The position numbers and the translations under genes are program-made. A stretch of 64,000 nucleotides of DNA from Endosaccharibacter trunci (GTDB taxonomy: Bacteria; Pseudomonadota; Alphaproteobacteria; Acetobacterales; Acetobacteraceae), in assembly GCA_024515975.1 (NCBI GenBank), contig JAMSKV010000002.1, positions 124,001 through 188,000 on the forward strand. Direction: 5' to 3'. Positions 41,802-51,750 of the stretch are shown one piece after another. Numbering within the stretch: position 1 is the stretch's first letter; the number at the start of each line of letters is the position of its first letter. The notes under the pieces are model-generated. The model was not told where the DNA came from and did no database searches. It saw only the letters and a list, made by a program, of their open reading frames with translations.

Positions 41802-42949
41802 GCGTTGCCCTCGTTCTCGCCGAACGACGCGTCTCGATGCACATAGACCGAAAGCAGCAGCCCGAAGCCGAACATCACCGTCAGCATGGCCGAGCCGCCA
41901 TAGGAGATCAGCGGCAGCGGCACGCCACCGACAGGGATCGCGCCCATCACCATGCTGAGATTCACGACGCAGTAGAGAAAGAAGTTCATGGAGATGCCGA
42001 GCCCGAGCAGCCGGCCGAACTGGTGCCGGCAGCGCATCGACATCAGCATCCCGCCCATGATGATGAGCAGCAGCAGCCCCATCACGGTCAGGCCGCCGAC
42101 CAGCCCCCATTCCTCCGCGATCATGGTGAAGATGAAGTCGGTCTGCTTCTCCGGCAGGAAGTTGAGCTGCCCCTGCGTGCCGTGCAGGTAGCCCTGTCCC
42201 CACATGCCGCCGGAGCCGAGCGCGATCTTGCTCTGGATGATGTTGTAGCCGGCGCCGAGCGGGTCGCTTTCCGGATGAAGGAAGGTGGTGATGCGCGCCT
42301 TCTGGTAGTCGTGCAGATGGCCGTAGGCGAACTTCGCCAGGAAGGGCACGGGCGCGATCAGGATCGCGATCTGCCAGAGACGCATTCCGGCGGCGAGGAA
42401 GATGGAGGCGCCCACCGCGCCGATGATCACCGCCGTGCCGAGATTGGGCTCCTTCAGCACCAAGCCCACCGGCAGCAGCACCAGGATCGCCGGCGGGATC
42501 AGAAACAGCGGGTTGCCCATCCGCTTGTGCCCGGCGCGATGGAACCAGGCGGCCAGAACCAGGGCCAGGGCGATCTTGGCGAATTCGGAAGGCTGCACCT
42601 GCATGCCGCCGATGATCAGCCATCGCTCCGCGCCCTTGCCGACATGACCCATGTGCAGAACGGCGGCCAGAAGCAGCAGGGAGAGGCCGTAGAGCGGCCA
42701 GGCCAGGCGCACCAGCACCCGCGGGCTCAGCATCGCCACCCCCAGCATCAGCACCAGACCGAAGCCGAAACGCAGGCTTTGCGGGCCTGCGAACGGCTTG
42801 GCCGAGCCGCCGTCGGCGGAATACAGCGCGCCATAGCCGACCCCGGCCAGGACGCAGATCAGCAGCACGTAGAGCCAGCTGATCCGCCAGAGCTTGGCCA
42901 GGAACCGGAAGCTCGGCTCGGCGCGCAGAAGGCGTTTCTGGGAGATCAT
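41798..42949 (-). CDS. rodA: Rod-shape SEDS glycosyltransferase RodA
   Basis: A 383-residue SEDS-family membrane protein that polymerises lipid II for sidewall growth with its partner PBP2. About ten helices are visible, with the conserved GAERWLIIGGMQVQPSEFAK loop, the GQGYLHGTQGQLNFLPEKQTDFIF periplasmic region (split here) and the end IPVGGVPLPLISYGGSAML. Its usual neighbour mrdA is about 10 kb away at 53129-55090, with unrelated genes between. It leads a three-gene operon with DUF3293 and GNAT genes. Confidence 0.95.
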   Translation of the reverse strand: MISQKRLLRAEPSFRFLAKLWRISWLYVLLICVLAGVGYGALYSADGGSAKPFAGPQSLRFGFGLVLMLGVAMLSPRVLVRLAWPLYGLSLLLLAAVLHMGHVGKGAERWLIIGGMQVQPSEFAKIALALVLAAWFHRAGHKRMGNPLFLIPPAILVLLPVGLVLKEPNLGTAVIIGAVGASIFLAAGMRLWQIAILIAPVPFLAKFAYGHLHDYQKARITTFLHPESDPLGAGYNIIQSKIALGSGGMWGQGYLHGTQGQLNFLPEKQTDFIFTMIAEEWGLVGGLTVMGLLLLIIMGGMLMSMRCRHQFGRLLGLGISMNFFLYCVVNLSMVMGAIPVGGVPLPLISYGGSAMLTVMFGFGLLLSVYVHRDASFGENEGNA

Positions 42950-43009
42950 GCCCGCACAGATGCCGTGGCGCCGCGCGCGAGTCTATCGTCAAGACGCGGG
43001 CCCGGCTCC

Positions 43010-44488
43010 TTATTGGCCGGATCGTTCCGCCGCCGCCGCGCGCGACAAGCGCTCCGCCCGGTCCCGCGGCCAGATCGCCGCCACGGAGGCGGCCACGTCG
43101 CGCGGTTGCAGCGCCACCTGTGGCAGCCCCATCAACTCGCCATGCGCGAAGCGGGCGAGCGGCCCGGCGACGAACAGGCCGGGCGCCGGAACGCCGTCGT
43201 GGCCGAGCACGCGGCTCGTGCCGTCCACGTCGATCCCGAGCCGGCACGGGTCCGCCCGCAGCACGCCCCGCTTGGCCAGGGCGCGCAGGAGAGGATGGGA
43301 CTCCACCACCGAGCGATGACCGGGGCCGGTGCAGTTCACCACCGCCGCCACGCTCACCTCCTCGGAACCACCGCCGCGCGGTCCGATCCGCACCCTGATC
43401 GCCTCGGTATCCGCTGCTGCCGCCACCAGGCTCGCTGCGCGCACCGAGAGCCAGCCTGAGGCGAGTCCGTCCGCGACCGCCCGGTCGATCTGCGGCGCGC
43501 ACTGGAACCGGTGTACGTCCCAGAATGGCCGCGCATGGCGCAGCAGTCGCCTTTTCTCCACGACCGGAAGCGATCCCCACACCGGTCCCGCCTGCTCTCG
43601 CAGCGCCGCCACGACATCTTCCCAGGGCCTGCCCAGCGCCGCCGCCGCCGCCACCGCCGCGCGGACGCGCCGCAGAAGCGCCCGGGCCGTGACGGAAGGG
43701 CGGTCGTCGAACCGGCCGAAACTCTCGACCGGCAAGGGCGTGCGCGGCCGCGGCAGCAGCCCGCGGCGCGACACCATCAGCACCCGGCCCCGATGCCCTC
43801 GCGCGCGCAGGCTTGCAATCACGTCGCAGCCGGTCAGCCCTGTGCCGACGACCAGAACCGCGGCCTCCGGAGCGATTCCGGCCAGCGCGTCGCGCGCCCA
43901 GGGATCGGCGACCAGACGCGGATCGGCCGCCAGCGACCGGAGCGGGGCGGGCAGGTCGGGCGCGCTATGGCCGACCGCCAGCACCATCAGAGGCGCTCGC
44001 CAGCGATCGCCTGTCTCGAGCGTCACCGACCAGCCCTCCGGCCCCGGCTCGGCCGAAATGGCGCTCTCGCGCAGGCGCACCACCTCCAGCGTCGCGGCCG
44101 CGATCTGCGCCGAAACCGTCTCGTGCACGTAGCGGCCGAACAAGGCCCGCCGCGGATGCAGCGACCCGTCGGCGCTCAACGCCTCGCGGTCGCGGCCGGC
44201 GGCGCCGGTCCGGGACAGCCAATCGGCGAAATGGCTTGGCTGGTCGGGAAACAGCGACATGCGCCCGGCCGAGACATTGACGCGATGCGCCGGGTCGCAT
44301 GTGGCATAGGCGAGCCCGGCGCCGAGACGCCGTCTCGGCTCAAGCACCAGAACACGCCCGCACAGCCCCGGATGGTCGCGCAACAGATGGGCAAGAAAGG
44401 CCGCGCCGGACAGGCCCGCCCCCACCAGGATCAGCGCGGCGGATCGTGGAGGGGCCGGTATCGGGGGGCAAGGGGCGGCCGCAATCAT
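43010..44488 (-). CDS. FAD/NAD(P)-binding protein
   Basis: A 492-residue flavoprotein-like enzyme. The N-terminal dinucleotide motif is ILVGAGLSGAAFLAHLL (about 19-35), followed by GLAYATCDPAHRVNVSAGRMSLFPD, a segment typical of the FAD-NAD(P)-binding family PF13454 found near siderophore and sulfur enzymes. A second Rossmann motif VVGTGLTGCDVIASL lies near 210, and GLFVAGPLARFAHGELMGLPQV ends the core. The substrate is unknown. It is upstream of rodA by 60 bp and may share its transcript. Confidence 0.8.
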   Translation of the reverse strand: MIAAAPCPPIPAPPRSAALILVGAGLSGAAFLAHLLRDHPGLCGRVLVLEPRRRLGAGLAYATCDPAHRVNVSAGRMSLFPDQPSHFADWLSRTGAAGRDREALSADGSLHPRRALFGRYVHETVSAQIAAATLEVVRLRESAISAEPGPEGWSVTLETGDRWRAPLMVLAVGHSAPDLPAPLRSLAADPRLVADPWARDALAGIAPEAAVLVVGTGLTGCDVIASLRARGHRGRVLMVSRRGLLPRPRTPLPVESFGRFDDRPSVTARALLRRVRAAVAAAAALGRPWEDVVAALREQAGPVWGSLPVVEKRRLLRHARPFWDVHRFQCAPQIDRAVADGLASGWLSVRAASLVAAAADTEAIRVRIGPRGGGSEEVSVAAVVNCTGPGHRSVVESHPLLRALAKRGVLRADPCRLGIDVDGTSRVLGHDGVPAPGLFVAGPLARFAHGELMGLPQVALQPRDVAASVAAIWPRDRAERLSRAAAAERSGQ

Positions 44489-44532
44489 GCCGGCGATTTG
44501 GAACGTTCGGGCGCGATCCGTCCAGCGCGGGC

Positions 44533-47187
44533 TCAGCCGCGGAGGGCGGCGGCGAGATAGGGCGCGGTCCGGCTGTCCCTCCGCCCGGCCACCGCAGCGG
44601 GCGGACCGCTGGCGACGATGTGGCCACCTGCTTTCCCTGCGCCCGGGCCCATGTCGATGACCCAGTCGGCCTGGACGACCAGGCGCATGGCGTGTTCCAC
44701 AGCCACCACCGTGTTGCCCGCCTCCACCAGACCGTGCAGGTGGCGCATCAGGCGGTCGGCATCGGCGGGATGCAGACCGGAGGCCGGCTCGTCCAGCACA
44801 TAGAGCGTGTCGCCGCGCTGGGCACGTTGCAGTTCCGTGGCGAGTTTCACCCGCTGCGCCTCGCCGCCGGACAGTTCCGTGGCCGGCTGGCCCAGGCGCA
44901 GATAGCCCAGCCCGATCTCGCGCAGCAGAACGAGCGCGCGCGCGATCGGCGCTTCGTCCTGGAACGCCCCACAGGCTTGGTCCACCGTCATGTGCAGCAC
45001 GTCGGCGATGTTGTGGCCGTTCCACCTGATCGCCAGCGTATCCGGATTGAAGCGGGTGCCCCCGCAGGCCGCGCAGGGGGCATAGACGCTCGGCAGGAAC
45101 AGCAGCTCGACCATCACCGAGCCTTCGCCCTCGCAGACCGGACAACGGCCTTCGGCGATGTTGAACGAGAACCGTCCCGGCCCGTAGCGGTGCTTGCGGG
45201 CGAGCGGCGTGGCGGCGAACAGCCGGCGCACAGGGTCGAACAGGCCGGTATAGGTGGCGAGGTTCGAGCGCGGCGTGCGGCCGATCGGCTTCTGATCGAC
45301 GCGCACCACGCGCCTGATTCCCCCGAGATCGCCGACCACGCGCCCCTGCGTAACCGGATCGGGCGCGTCGAGCAGCAGGTCGGCGTCGTCCGGTACCGAA
45401 GCCGGGGCCGTCTGTCCCAGGCGCGCTCCCACCAGGTCGGGCAAAGCCTGGCTGACCAGGGTGGATTTGCCGGAGCCAGATACGCCGGTGACGGCGGTGA
45501 AGCAGCCGAGCGGGAAAGAGACGTCGAGCCTGCGCAATGTATTCCGCGAGACGCCGGCCAGCTCAAGCCAAGCAACCGGCGTTCGCGGCGCATGGGCTTC
45601 TGGCCGGGGCGGATCGAACAGATAGCGGCGCGTGGCGCTGTCGCGACGATCGGCCAGACCGGCGATCGGACCGCTATACAGGATGCGTCCGCCGCCCGCG
45701 CCGGCGGCGGGACCGACATCGACGATCCAGTCCGCGTTGCGGATCAGGTCCAGATTGTGCTCGACCACGAAAAGCGAGTTTCCCGACGCACGCAGCCGGC
45801 GGAGAATGCCCAGCAGCGCGTCGCCATCGGCGGGATGAAGCCCTGCGGAAGGTTCGTCCAGAACATAGACCACGCCGAACAGATGCGCGGAAAGCTGCGC
45901 CGCCAGGCGCAGACGCTGCATCTCGCCGAAGGACAGGCTGGGCGTGGCGCGATCGAGAGACAGATAGCCGAGGCCAAGATCGATCAGCGGATGCAGCCGT
46001 TCCAGCAGCTCCTCCGCCAGACGGCGCGCGGCCAGCCGTTTCTCGTCCGACAGGTTCGGCGTGCGGCGGATATCGGGCGCGGCGTTGTGCGCCGACAAGC
46101 CGGCCGCAACGCGCTTCGAGACCGCGTCCGCGCGTTTCTTCCGATTTAGAACGGTGCCGCTGGGACCATCGCCGCCGAATTCGCCGCGTGCGATCGGCGC
46201 GAACAGGTCGCGCAGCGCGGAAAACGGCAGAGCGCCGATCGCGGCAATGTCGTGGCCTGCGAAGGTGACGGACAGGGCTTCCGGCTTCAGGCGCTTGCCG
46301 CCGCAGGCGGGACAATCGCGGCCGACGATGAAGCGCGAGACGCGCTTCTTCATCATCGCGCTTCCGGAGTTGGCGAAGGTGTCCAGAACGTAGCGGCGCG
46401 CGCCGGTGTATGTCCCCTGATAGCTCGGCTCCGCCTTGCGGCGCAACGCCTCGCGCGTCTGCTTCGGTGTCAAACCGGCATAGACCGGAACCGTCGGCGT
46501 TTCGTCGGTGAACAGGATCCAGTCGCGATCCTTCCGCGGCAGGTCGCGCCAGGGCACGTCGACATCGTAGCCCAGGGAGACCAGGATATCGCGCAGGTTC
46601 TGCCCATGCCATGCGGGCGGCCAGGACGCGATCGCGCGGTCGCGTATGGTGCGCGACGGGTCCGGCACCATGGTGTCTTCGGTGGCGTCGTAGATCCGGC
46701 CGAGACCATGGCAGGCCGGGCAGGCGCCCTGCACCGTGTTGGGCGAGAAATCCTCCGCATACAGCATCGGCTGATCGTCGGGGTAGGTGCCGGCGCGCGA
46801 ATACAGCATGCGCATCAGGCTGGACATGGTGGTGACGCTGCCGACCGAGGAGCGCGCGCTCGGTATGCCGCGCTGCTGCTGCAAGGCGATGGCGGGCGGC
46901 AATCCGCCGATATGGTCGACCTCCGGAATTCCGGCCTGGTCGATCAGGCGGCGGGCATAAGGGGCGACGGATTCCAGATAGCGGCGCTGCGATTCCGCAA
47001 ACAGCGTGCCGAAGGCGAGCGAGGATTTTCCCGAGCCGGACACGCCCGTGAACACCACGAAACGGTCGCGCGGAATGTCGACGTCCACGTTGGCCAGATT
47101 GTTTTGCCGCGCTCCGCGCACCACCACGAAGCCGTTCCCGACACGGGCTGCGTGGTCGCCGTGATCCGCTTCATGAGCGTCGTTCAT
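44533..47187 (-). CDS. UvrA-like excinuclease ABC subunit A paralogue
   Basis: An 884-residue protein with two ABC ATPase modules. Walker A sites are GVSGSGKSS near residue 48 and GVSGSGKST near 565; signature regions are LSFGEMQRL and [16 protein letters not shown]. Zinc modules [16 protein letters not shown] and CPVCEGEG are visible. The stretch between the first Walker A and the first zinc module is too short for the UvrB-binding domain of UvrA1, so this looks like the UvrA2/DrrC-type group linked to DNA damage or drug tolerance. A full-length uvrA would be expected elsewhere. Confidence 0.88.
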   Translation of the reverse strand: MNDAHEADHGDHAARVGNGFVVVRGARQNNLANVDVDIPRDRFVVFTGVSGSGKSSLAFGTLFAESQRRYLESVAPYARRLIDQAGIPEVDHIGGLPPAIALQQQRGIPSARSSVGSVTTMSSLMRMLYSRAGTYPDDQPMLYAEDFSPNTVQGACPACHGLGRIYDATEDTMVPDPSRTIRDRAIASWPPAWHGQNLRDILVSLGYDVDVPWRDLPRKDRDWILFTDETPTVPVYAGLTPKQTREALRRKAEPSYQGTYTGARRYVLDTFANSGSAMMKKRVSRFIVGRDCPACGGKRLKPEALSVTFAGHDIAAIGALPFSALRDLFAPIARGEFGGDGPSGTVLNRKKRADAVSKRVAAGLSAHNAAPDIRRTPNLSDEKRLAARRLAEELLERLHPLIDLGLGYLSLDRATPSLSFGEMQRLRLAAQLSAHLFGVVYVLDEPSAGLHPADGDALLGILRRLRASGNSLFVVEHNLDLIRNADWIVDVGPAAGAGGGRILYSGPIAGLADRRDSATRRYLFDPPRPEAHAPRTPVAWLELAGVSRNTLRRLDVSFPLGCFTAVTGVSGSGKSTLVSQALPDLVGARLGQTAPASVPDDADLLLDAPDPVTQGRVVGDLGGIRRVVRVDQKPIGRTPRSNLATYTGLFDPVRRLFAATPLARKHRYGPGRFSFNIAEGRCPVCEGEGSVMVELLFLPSVYAPCAACGGTRFNPDTLAIRWNGHNIADVLHMTVDQACGAFQDEAPIARALVLLREIGLGYLRLGQPATELSGGEAQRVKLATELQRAQRGDTLYVLDEPASGLHPADADRLMRHLHGLVEAGNTVVAVEHAMRLVVQADWVIDMGPGAGKAGGHIVASGPPAAVAGRRDSRTAPYLAAALRG

Positions 47188-47315
47188 GGGAATCCTTCAA
47201 AACGCGCGGACCGCTGAGACGGCTTTCGAAATGCGCCAGGGGCCATGCGAGAGTGTCGTGACGACGTCAGCAACAACGGAACGTCGCAACCGGTCGGACG
47301 CCGACGAAGCGGCCA

Positions 47316-47915
47316 TCACCCCTGCTGCCCGGCCGCGCCGGACTGATTCAGTGCCGCGTGTTGTAGCAGAACGATCGTCTTCGCATCGGTAATGATGCCG
47401 TCTCGGATCATTGTGATCGCTTCGTCCAGGGTCGGTTCGAGGATTCGGATGCGCTCTCCCTCCTCGTCCAGACCGCCGCCGGAAGCGACGTGATCCGCGG
47501 CCTCGTAACGCGCGGTGAACAGATGCAGCTTTTCCGTGGTGCTGCCGGGATTCATGTAGAGCACGAAAGCCGGTTCGATCGCGTGCAGGCGGTAGCCCAG
47601 CTCCTGCAAAGCTTCCTTCTCCACCGTGCGCTCCGGCGCGTCGCCCTCGTCCACAAGGCCGGCGCACAGTTCGGTCATGTAGGCGGGATCGCCGTTCAGA
47701 TGGGCGGCGATACGAAGCTGTCGCACCAGCAGGACCGTGCCGCGCGTCGGATCGAACGGCAGAACCGCGGCGCCCGGTCCGTTATGATAGACCTCGCGCT
47801 GCAGAACCTGCTCCTTGCCATCCTTCTGGCGGAACTCGATCCGCTCCAGCTTGCGGAAGGCGTCCGACAGCAAAGTGCGTCCGGTGATCTCCACTTCTGG
47901 GAACAGCAAGCGCAT
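47316..47915 (-). CDS. Nudix hydrolase (ADP-sugar pyrophosphatase type)
   Basis: A 199-residue Nudix protein of the size of ADP-ribose or GDP-mannose pyrophosphatases. The Nudix box is degenerate but recognisable: GLVDEGDAPERTVEKEALQELGY, read in two parts, with Lys for the usual Arg and QE for EE. VLLVRQLR and the YMNPGSTTEKLHLF segment support the NudF/NudK subgroup. The ATG follows AGGAG. The 128 bp before the UvrA-like gene hold nothing recognised. Confidence 0.85.
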   Translation of the reverse strand: MRLLFPEVEITGRTLLSDAFRKLERIEFRQKDGKEQVLQREVYHNGPGAAVLPFDPTRGTVLLVRQLRIAAHLNGDPAYMTELCAGLVDEGDAPERTVEKEALQELGYRLHAIEPAFVLYMNPGSTTEKLHLFTARYEAADHVASGGGLDEEGERIRILEPTLDEAITMIRDGIITDAKTIVLLQHAALNQSGAAGQQG

Positions 47916-47964
47916 CGGCAACTCCTGCGGGCTTCGTGGATTGGATCCATGGGAGAGAAGCGAT

Positions 47965-48091
47965 CTTCTTTTTCTGAAGAAAAAGAAGCAAAAAGACTTC
48001 TGTCCGTTGGGTGCGGGATGCGTGGCCAGCATGGAGCCAACCCGTCGGACGCTCTTTGGTTCTTTCCTATGAGCGAAAGAGTCTTCCGCTT
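47965..48091. repeat. Intergenic repeat, long copy, with perfect 10-bp stem-loop
   Basis: CTTCTTTTTC at 47965-47974 pairs perfectly with GAAAAAGAAG at 47979-47988 around a TGAA loop. GAAGCAAAAAGACTTC, TGGTTCTT (48057-48064) and GCGAAAGAG (48073-48081) are shared with 18132-18176. Imperfect inverted ends are visible: GAAGCAAAAAGACTTC at 47985 against GAAGCGGAAGACTC read on the minus strand from 48091. It follows the ycjF stop and precedes the Nudix gene. Terminators of this GCTTCTTTTT look are, from memory, frequent in acetic acid bacteria. Confidence 0.5.
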
Positions 48092-49126
48092 CTATGCCGG
48101 CGGCAACGGTGTGCAGGCGATGGCGGCGGCGCGGCCCAGCACCACCATGCGGCGCGCGGCGACGGCGCCTCCCGCCATCTCCCCCGCCAGATGGCTCAGA
48201 AGCGGTGTGCTCAGCAGCGCATGGGCGGCACTGTTGATTGCCACTTCCGTGACCGCCGTAGCGGTCGCCGCCGCCGCGGTGCGGCGCAGCAGACCCAGCG
48301 TACCGAGCAGCCCGGGACGCATGCCATACAGCGTCGCCACCTGCCGGATCAGACGCAGACCGCGCCAGCTCACCAGAAGCACGACCAGGGACGGCGCCGG
48401 CGTCGCCGCCATGCCGGCCACCACGCCCATGGCCGCGCGCCGCGCCAGGGCGTCGGCTTCGCGGCGAAGGCGCGTCTCCACCCCGGCGCGAAGAAGCGGC
48501 AGCACGGCGTCCGGATCGTTCAGCGCATCCAGGGCCGGACGCAGGGACGAGCCACCCTCCACCATGCCCAGCCAGTGTCGCGCCGCCTCCACCCGGGCGG
48601 TGGCGTTCGTCCCGGCCAGGGCGGCGCGGAGCCGGTCCACGCTCCGCAACCGCATCACTCCGCGCAGCTCGCGCCAGATCCCGGCCAGAACCAGCCCGAA
48701 GCCGGTCACTGCCACGCCGAGCGTCACCCAGCCCAGAATGGCGGCGCGATGGAACTGCTCGGCAACGAAATTGCCGGTCTGCAATCCGGCCAGACCCAGT
48801 GCCAGGACCGAGAACCCGCTGAGAACCAGGGTCGGCATGCCCCAGCCTGGCTCGACAGGCGTCACGGCATCGTCCGGCGAACCCGGAGCGGCCAGGGAAA
48901 GGCGCGAGGCCAGCGTGGTCTCCTGCTCGATCCTGGGCGAGGGGCGCGGCGGTTCGGGCGAAGCGAACGGCGCGTCGGCCGGGCGGGGGCGGAAGTCCGA
49001 CGCGTCGCTCCGGCGGGGCATTGCGGCGCGCGCAGAGTCGTCGCGCGCTTCCGTGCCTTCGGTCTCGATCCTGGGGGATGGGCGGAACGGTCCCGGTTGC
49101 GGTGGGATCCCGGGCGCGTCGCTCAC
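48092..49126 (-). CDS. ycjF: YcjF-family (DUF697) membrane protein
   Basis: A 344-residue protein of the UPF0283/DUF697 family. The first about 90 residues are proline-rich with a repeated RPSPRIE motif (near 15 and 61). Two hydrophobic helices follow at about 97-116 and 130-150, then a GVETRLRREADALARRAAMG segment and a glycine/alanine-rich C-terminal domain. YcjF and YcjX occur as a pair linked to envelope stress in enterobacteria; the mechanism is unknown. ATGA overlap with ycjX supports a shared role. Confidence 0.85.
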   Translation of the reverse strand: MSDAPGIPPQPGPFRPSPRIETEGTEARDDSARAAMPRRSDASDFRPRPADAPFASPEPPRPSPRIEQETTLASRLSLAAPGSPDDAVTPVEPGWGMPTLVLSGFSVLALGLAGLQTGNFVAEQFHRAAILGWVTLGVAVTGFGLVLAGIWRELRGVMRLRSVDRLRAALAGTNATARVEAARHWLGMVEGGSSLRPALDALNDPDAVLPLLRAGVETRLRREADALARRAAMGVVAGMAATPAPSLVVLLVSWRGLRLIRQVATLYGMRPGLLGTLGLLRRTAAAATATAVTEVAINSAAHALLSTPLLSHLAGEMAGGAVAARRMVVLGRAAAIACTPLPPA

Positions 49127-50448
49127 AGCAGATCCCCCAGCAGCGTGTCCAGCAGCGCATCGAGGCCGATATTCGGCACGCCGTCGCGGCCGCCATCGGT
49201 GAGCACCGGCGGCTCGAACACCGGCAGCTCCAGAAACGGATGCTGCCAGAACTCCGGCCCCGGCGGCTTGTCCGGTACCTCGCCGGGATAGGACCGGGTC
49301 ATGCGGTCCTCGCCCAGACGCCGTCCGCGCACGGCCGAGACCGGGTGGCCGTCCAGAGTCCAGACGAAGTCCTCCGTGCAGCGGAGCGCGGCGATGGCGA
49401 GGCTGCTCGATCCGTTGCCGGATCGCACGCCGCGCCGTTGCTCCGTATCGGTGAGCGCGCCCATCAGCGCCGCCAGATTGCCGCGCTGGCGTTCAGAGAC
49501 ATGGTCCGCCTTGCTGGCGGCGTAGCAGACGCGGGTGATCACGCGCGGCGGCAATTGCAGCCGGGCGAGGGCCGCCACGGCCTGCAGCCAGGACCCCTGC
49601 CAGCGCAGCGCGCCGGACGCCGCCGCCAGCGCCGCCTGTGCATCCGCAAACGCGTCGGGCCCTGCATGCAATGCACCCAGGATGTCTGCCAGCACAACCA
49701 GACGGTCGATACGTCCGAAGGCGGGCGACAGCAGCGACTCCCGCGTCGCCTCCACATACTGGCTGTAACGCCGCTCCATCAGCCGGGCGAGCGGCGAGGA
49801 GGAGGCCAATGGAAAGAACAGGCTCCAGGGCGGCGCCTCGCCGGGGGCGGGCATCAGGAAGCGGCCCGGTTGCAGCAGCGACAAGCCGAAGCGGTCGCGC
49901 AAGGCGTGCAGGGTGGAGACGTAGAGACGATGCCCGGCTGCCACCAGCGCTTCGTCCGCATCCGAGCCTGCCGGAAGGGCACTGGCGAAACGCAGGAACG
50001 GCTCGGCGGCCGCGCGGATCGCCGGCGCCTCCAGACGCGTCATCGCCTGCCGCGACCAGTCGGCGAAGGACAGATCCAGCAGCGGCAGGTCCATCAGCCA
50101 TTCGCCGGGATAATCCAGCAATTCGAGCCGGATCTGCCGGTCCGGCAGCACGCCGCCGGCGATGGTGAGATCGAGCGCCAGCAGGGAGACCGCATTGGTG
50201 CGATCCGGCCAGCGCGGTGGGTCGGCCGCCAACGCCGCCAGATGGCGCGACACGTCGAAGCGCGGCAGCGAGTCCGCCCCCGCCGGTGCGATCCTGGCCG
50301 AGGCGATCCGCCCGCCCAGCGCATCGCGGGCCAGCAGCGTCGCCGCCAGCGCCGTCAGCAGCACCGTCTTGCCAGAGCGCGCCAACCCGGTCACGCCGAT
50401 CCGCACCGTGCGCGGGCGCAGATGGTCGAGCGGGTTGCGCAGCTTCAC
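49123..50448 (-). CDS. ycjX: YcjX-family (DUF463) P-loop GTPase-like protein
   Basis: A 441-residue P-loop protein. Walker A is GLARSGKTVLLTAL at about residues 20-33, and conserved DUF463 stretches are ELLDYPGEWLMDLPLL, RFLMPAP and the late EFWQHPFLELPVFEPP. In the family the protein is a predicted nucleotide-binding stress protein. It is coupled to ycjF by ATGA. The Pmp3 gene lies just upstream on the same strand and could share a promoter. Confidence 0.9.
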   Translation of the reverse strand: MKLRNPLDHLRPRTVRIGVTGLARSGKTVLLTALAATLLARDALGGRIASARIAPAGADSLPRFDVSRHLAALAADPPRWPDRTNAVSLLALDLTIAGGVLPDRQIRLELLDYPGEWLMDLPLLDLSFADWSRQAMTRLEAPAIRAAAEPFLRFASALPAGSDADEALVAAGHRLYVSTLHALRDRFGLSLLQPGRFLMPAPGEAPPWSLFFPLASSSPLARLMERRYSQYVEATRESLLSPAFGRIDRLVVLADILGALHAGPDAFADAQAALAAASGALRWQGSWLQAVAALARLQLPPRVITRVCYAASKADHVSERQRGNLAALMGALTDTEQRRGVRSGNGSSSLAIAALRCTEDFVWTLDGHPVSAVRGRRLGEDRMTRSYPGEVPDKPPGPEFWQHPFLELPVFEPPVLTDGGRDGVPNIGLDALLDTLLGDLL

Positions 50449-50471
50449 GGCGGCCAGGGCGCCCGGCAGGC

Positions 50472-50657
50472 TCAGCGGGCGAAGCCGAGCTTGCGATCGG
50501 TGTTGTACTCGTTGAGCGCATACACCGCCCAGATCGCCGCCGGCACCCAGCCGATGATGGTCAGATGCAGCAGCAGGCAGAACAGACCGGCAACGGGGCG
50601 GCCGATGGTGAAGAACAGCAGCGGCGGCAGCACGAGGGCGATCAGCAGACGGAACAT
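50472..50657 (-). CDS. YqaE/Pmp3-family small membrane protein
   Basis: A 61-residue protein with two membrane helices (about 3-24 and 29-47). The pattern PPLLFFTIGRPVAGLFCLLLHLT and the W-P-I-W turn (GWVPAAIWAVYAL) are those of the Pmp3/YqaE (UPF0057) proteolipid family, linked to membrane potential and salt or cold stress in other organisms. It stands 23 bp before ycjX. The 253 bp on its other side, up to the ATPase gene, hold its promoter region and nothing else that I recognise. Confidence 0.88.
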   Translation of the reverse strand: MFRLLIALVLPPLLFFTIGRPVAGLFCLLLHLTIIGWVPAAIWAVYALNEYNTDRKLGFAR

Positions 50658-50910
50658 GGATGCGAACTCCGGTCTCGGGATGTTACTGCTGCAACGCCGA
50701 TCCGCCGTCCTGGCTGCATGACGTCAGCTCATTCGCCGCGTCAGGCCGAGCCGGGATGAAGAACCGTGCGACCCATACGTTCCGTCGCGAACAGGACGGC
50801 GATTGCGGTAGAGGCTGGCCGGGCATCCCCGTATGATCGGGCTGGCGCCAACCTCCCGCATGGACATTGGACGACGCGGCGGGAGGCGCGGCGGAGGCGA
50901 AAGAACAGGC

Positions 50911-51672
50911 ATGGGTAGGACGACGCCTCGACGCTCCTCCGTGTTCACGCCGCCGTTTCTGAGATCCGTACGCCTTCTTCCGGACCGTGTGCCGGAAAAT
51001 GCCGGCCACCCGTTCACCGTGCCAGCGATCGCCGCAGAGCCGCTGGACCTGGAGTTCACGCGTCCCGTGACGATCTTCGTGGGCGTCAACGGCAGCGGAA
51101 AATCCACTCTCCTCGAAGCCATCGCCGCTCTGAGCGGGTTCGGTGGGGATGGCGGCAATCGCAACTACCGCGACAGCACTACGGTAGCGGAAGAGCGGCT
51201 CAGCCAGGCTTTGCGCGCATCCTGGAAGCCCAAAGTTTCGAGAGGGTTCTATACCAGAGCAGAGACGATCATGGGTCTGATTTCCCGGATCGACGCGTTC
51301 GACGCGCAGGTGGATTACGGGGGCCGGTCGTTGACGACCCGATCGCATGGCGAGGGCTATCTGCAGATTTTCCGAAACAGGATCGAAGGCGGATCGGGCC
51401 TGTTCGTGCTGGACGAGCCCGAGGCGGCTCTGTCGCCGGCGCTCCAAATCGAATTCCTTCGGATGATCCGCCGCGCCGAACGGCGCGAGGACACGCAGTT
51501 CATCATCGCCACCCATTCGCCGCTGCTGATGGCCTATCCCGGGACGACGCTGCTGCACATGACCGATTTCGGCATCATCGAGCGCCCGTTCGAACGGACC
51601 GACCATTTCCGGCTGCTCCGCGAGTTCTACCGTGATCCCGGCGCCTTCATGTCGTCGATCTTCGATGAGTAG
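50911..51672 (+). CDS. AAA-type ATPase of the ABC/SMC-like family
   Basis: A 253-residue stand-alone ATPase. Walker A is VGVNGSGKSTLLEA at about residues 61-74, the signature-like TTRSHGEGYL is near 148, and Walker B GLFVLDEPEAALSP is near 167, followed by the H-loop IIATHSP. These are features of the AAA_15/AAA_21 group that includes predicted OLD-like ATP-binding proteins. No nuclease partner is adjacent. The ATG at 50911 is chosen from two possible; an upstream one at 50833 would add a basic, probably artefactual segment. Confidence 0.8.
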   Translation: MGRTTPRRSSVFTPPFLRSVRLLPDRVPENAGHPFTVPAIAAEPLDLEFTRPVTIFVGVNGSGKSTLLEAIAALSGFGGDGGNRNYRDSTTVAEERLSQALRASWKPKVSRGFYTRAETIMGLISRIDAFDAQVDYGGRSLTTRSHGEGYLQIFRNRIEGGSGLFVLDEPEAALSPALQIEFLRMIRRAERREDTQFIIATHSPLLMAYPGTTLLHMTDFGIIERPFERTDHFRLLREFYRDPGAFMSSIFDE

Positions 51673-51692
51673 GCCAATGTCCGGCCAACCCG

Positions 51693-51719
51693 CGTCACAT
51701 TCCGGCGCGCTGCCTCGTC
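51693..51719 (+). promoter_or_regulatory. Predicted ECF41-type promoter
   Basis: CGTCACA at 51693-51699 and CGTC at 51716-51719 are separated by 16 bp. This fits the ECF41 target promoter (TGTCACA, then CGTC) apart from the first base. It lies 31 bp before the carboxymuconolactone decarboxylase-like gene, which is followed by the ECF41 sigma factor, so autoregulation is likely. Confidence 0.65.
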
Positions 51720-51750
51720 TTCCAGGCGTCAACCGCAATGGAGACCACCC

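Noticed and set aside
41837..43459. 540-codon plus-strand open frame opposite rodA and the FAD protein
   Set aside because: Sequence is His/Gln/Arg-rich without motifs; RodA on the other strand has all family features.
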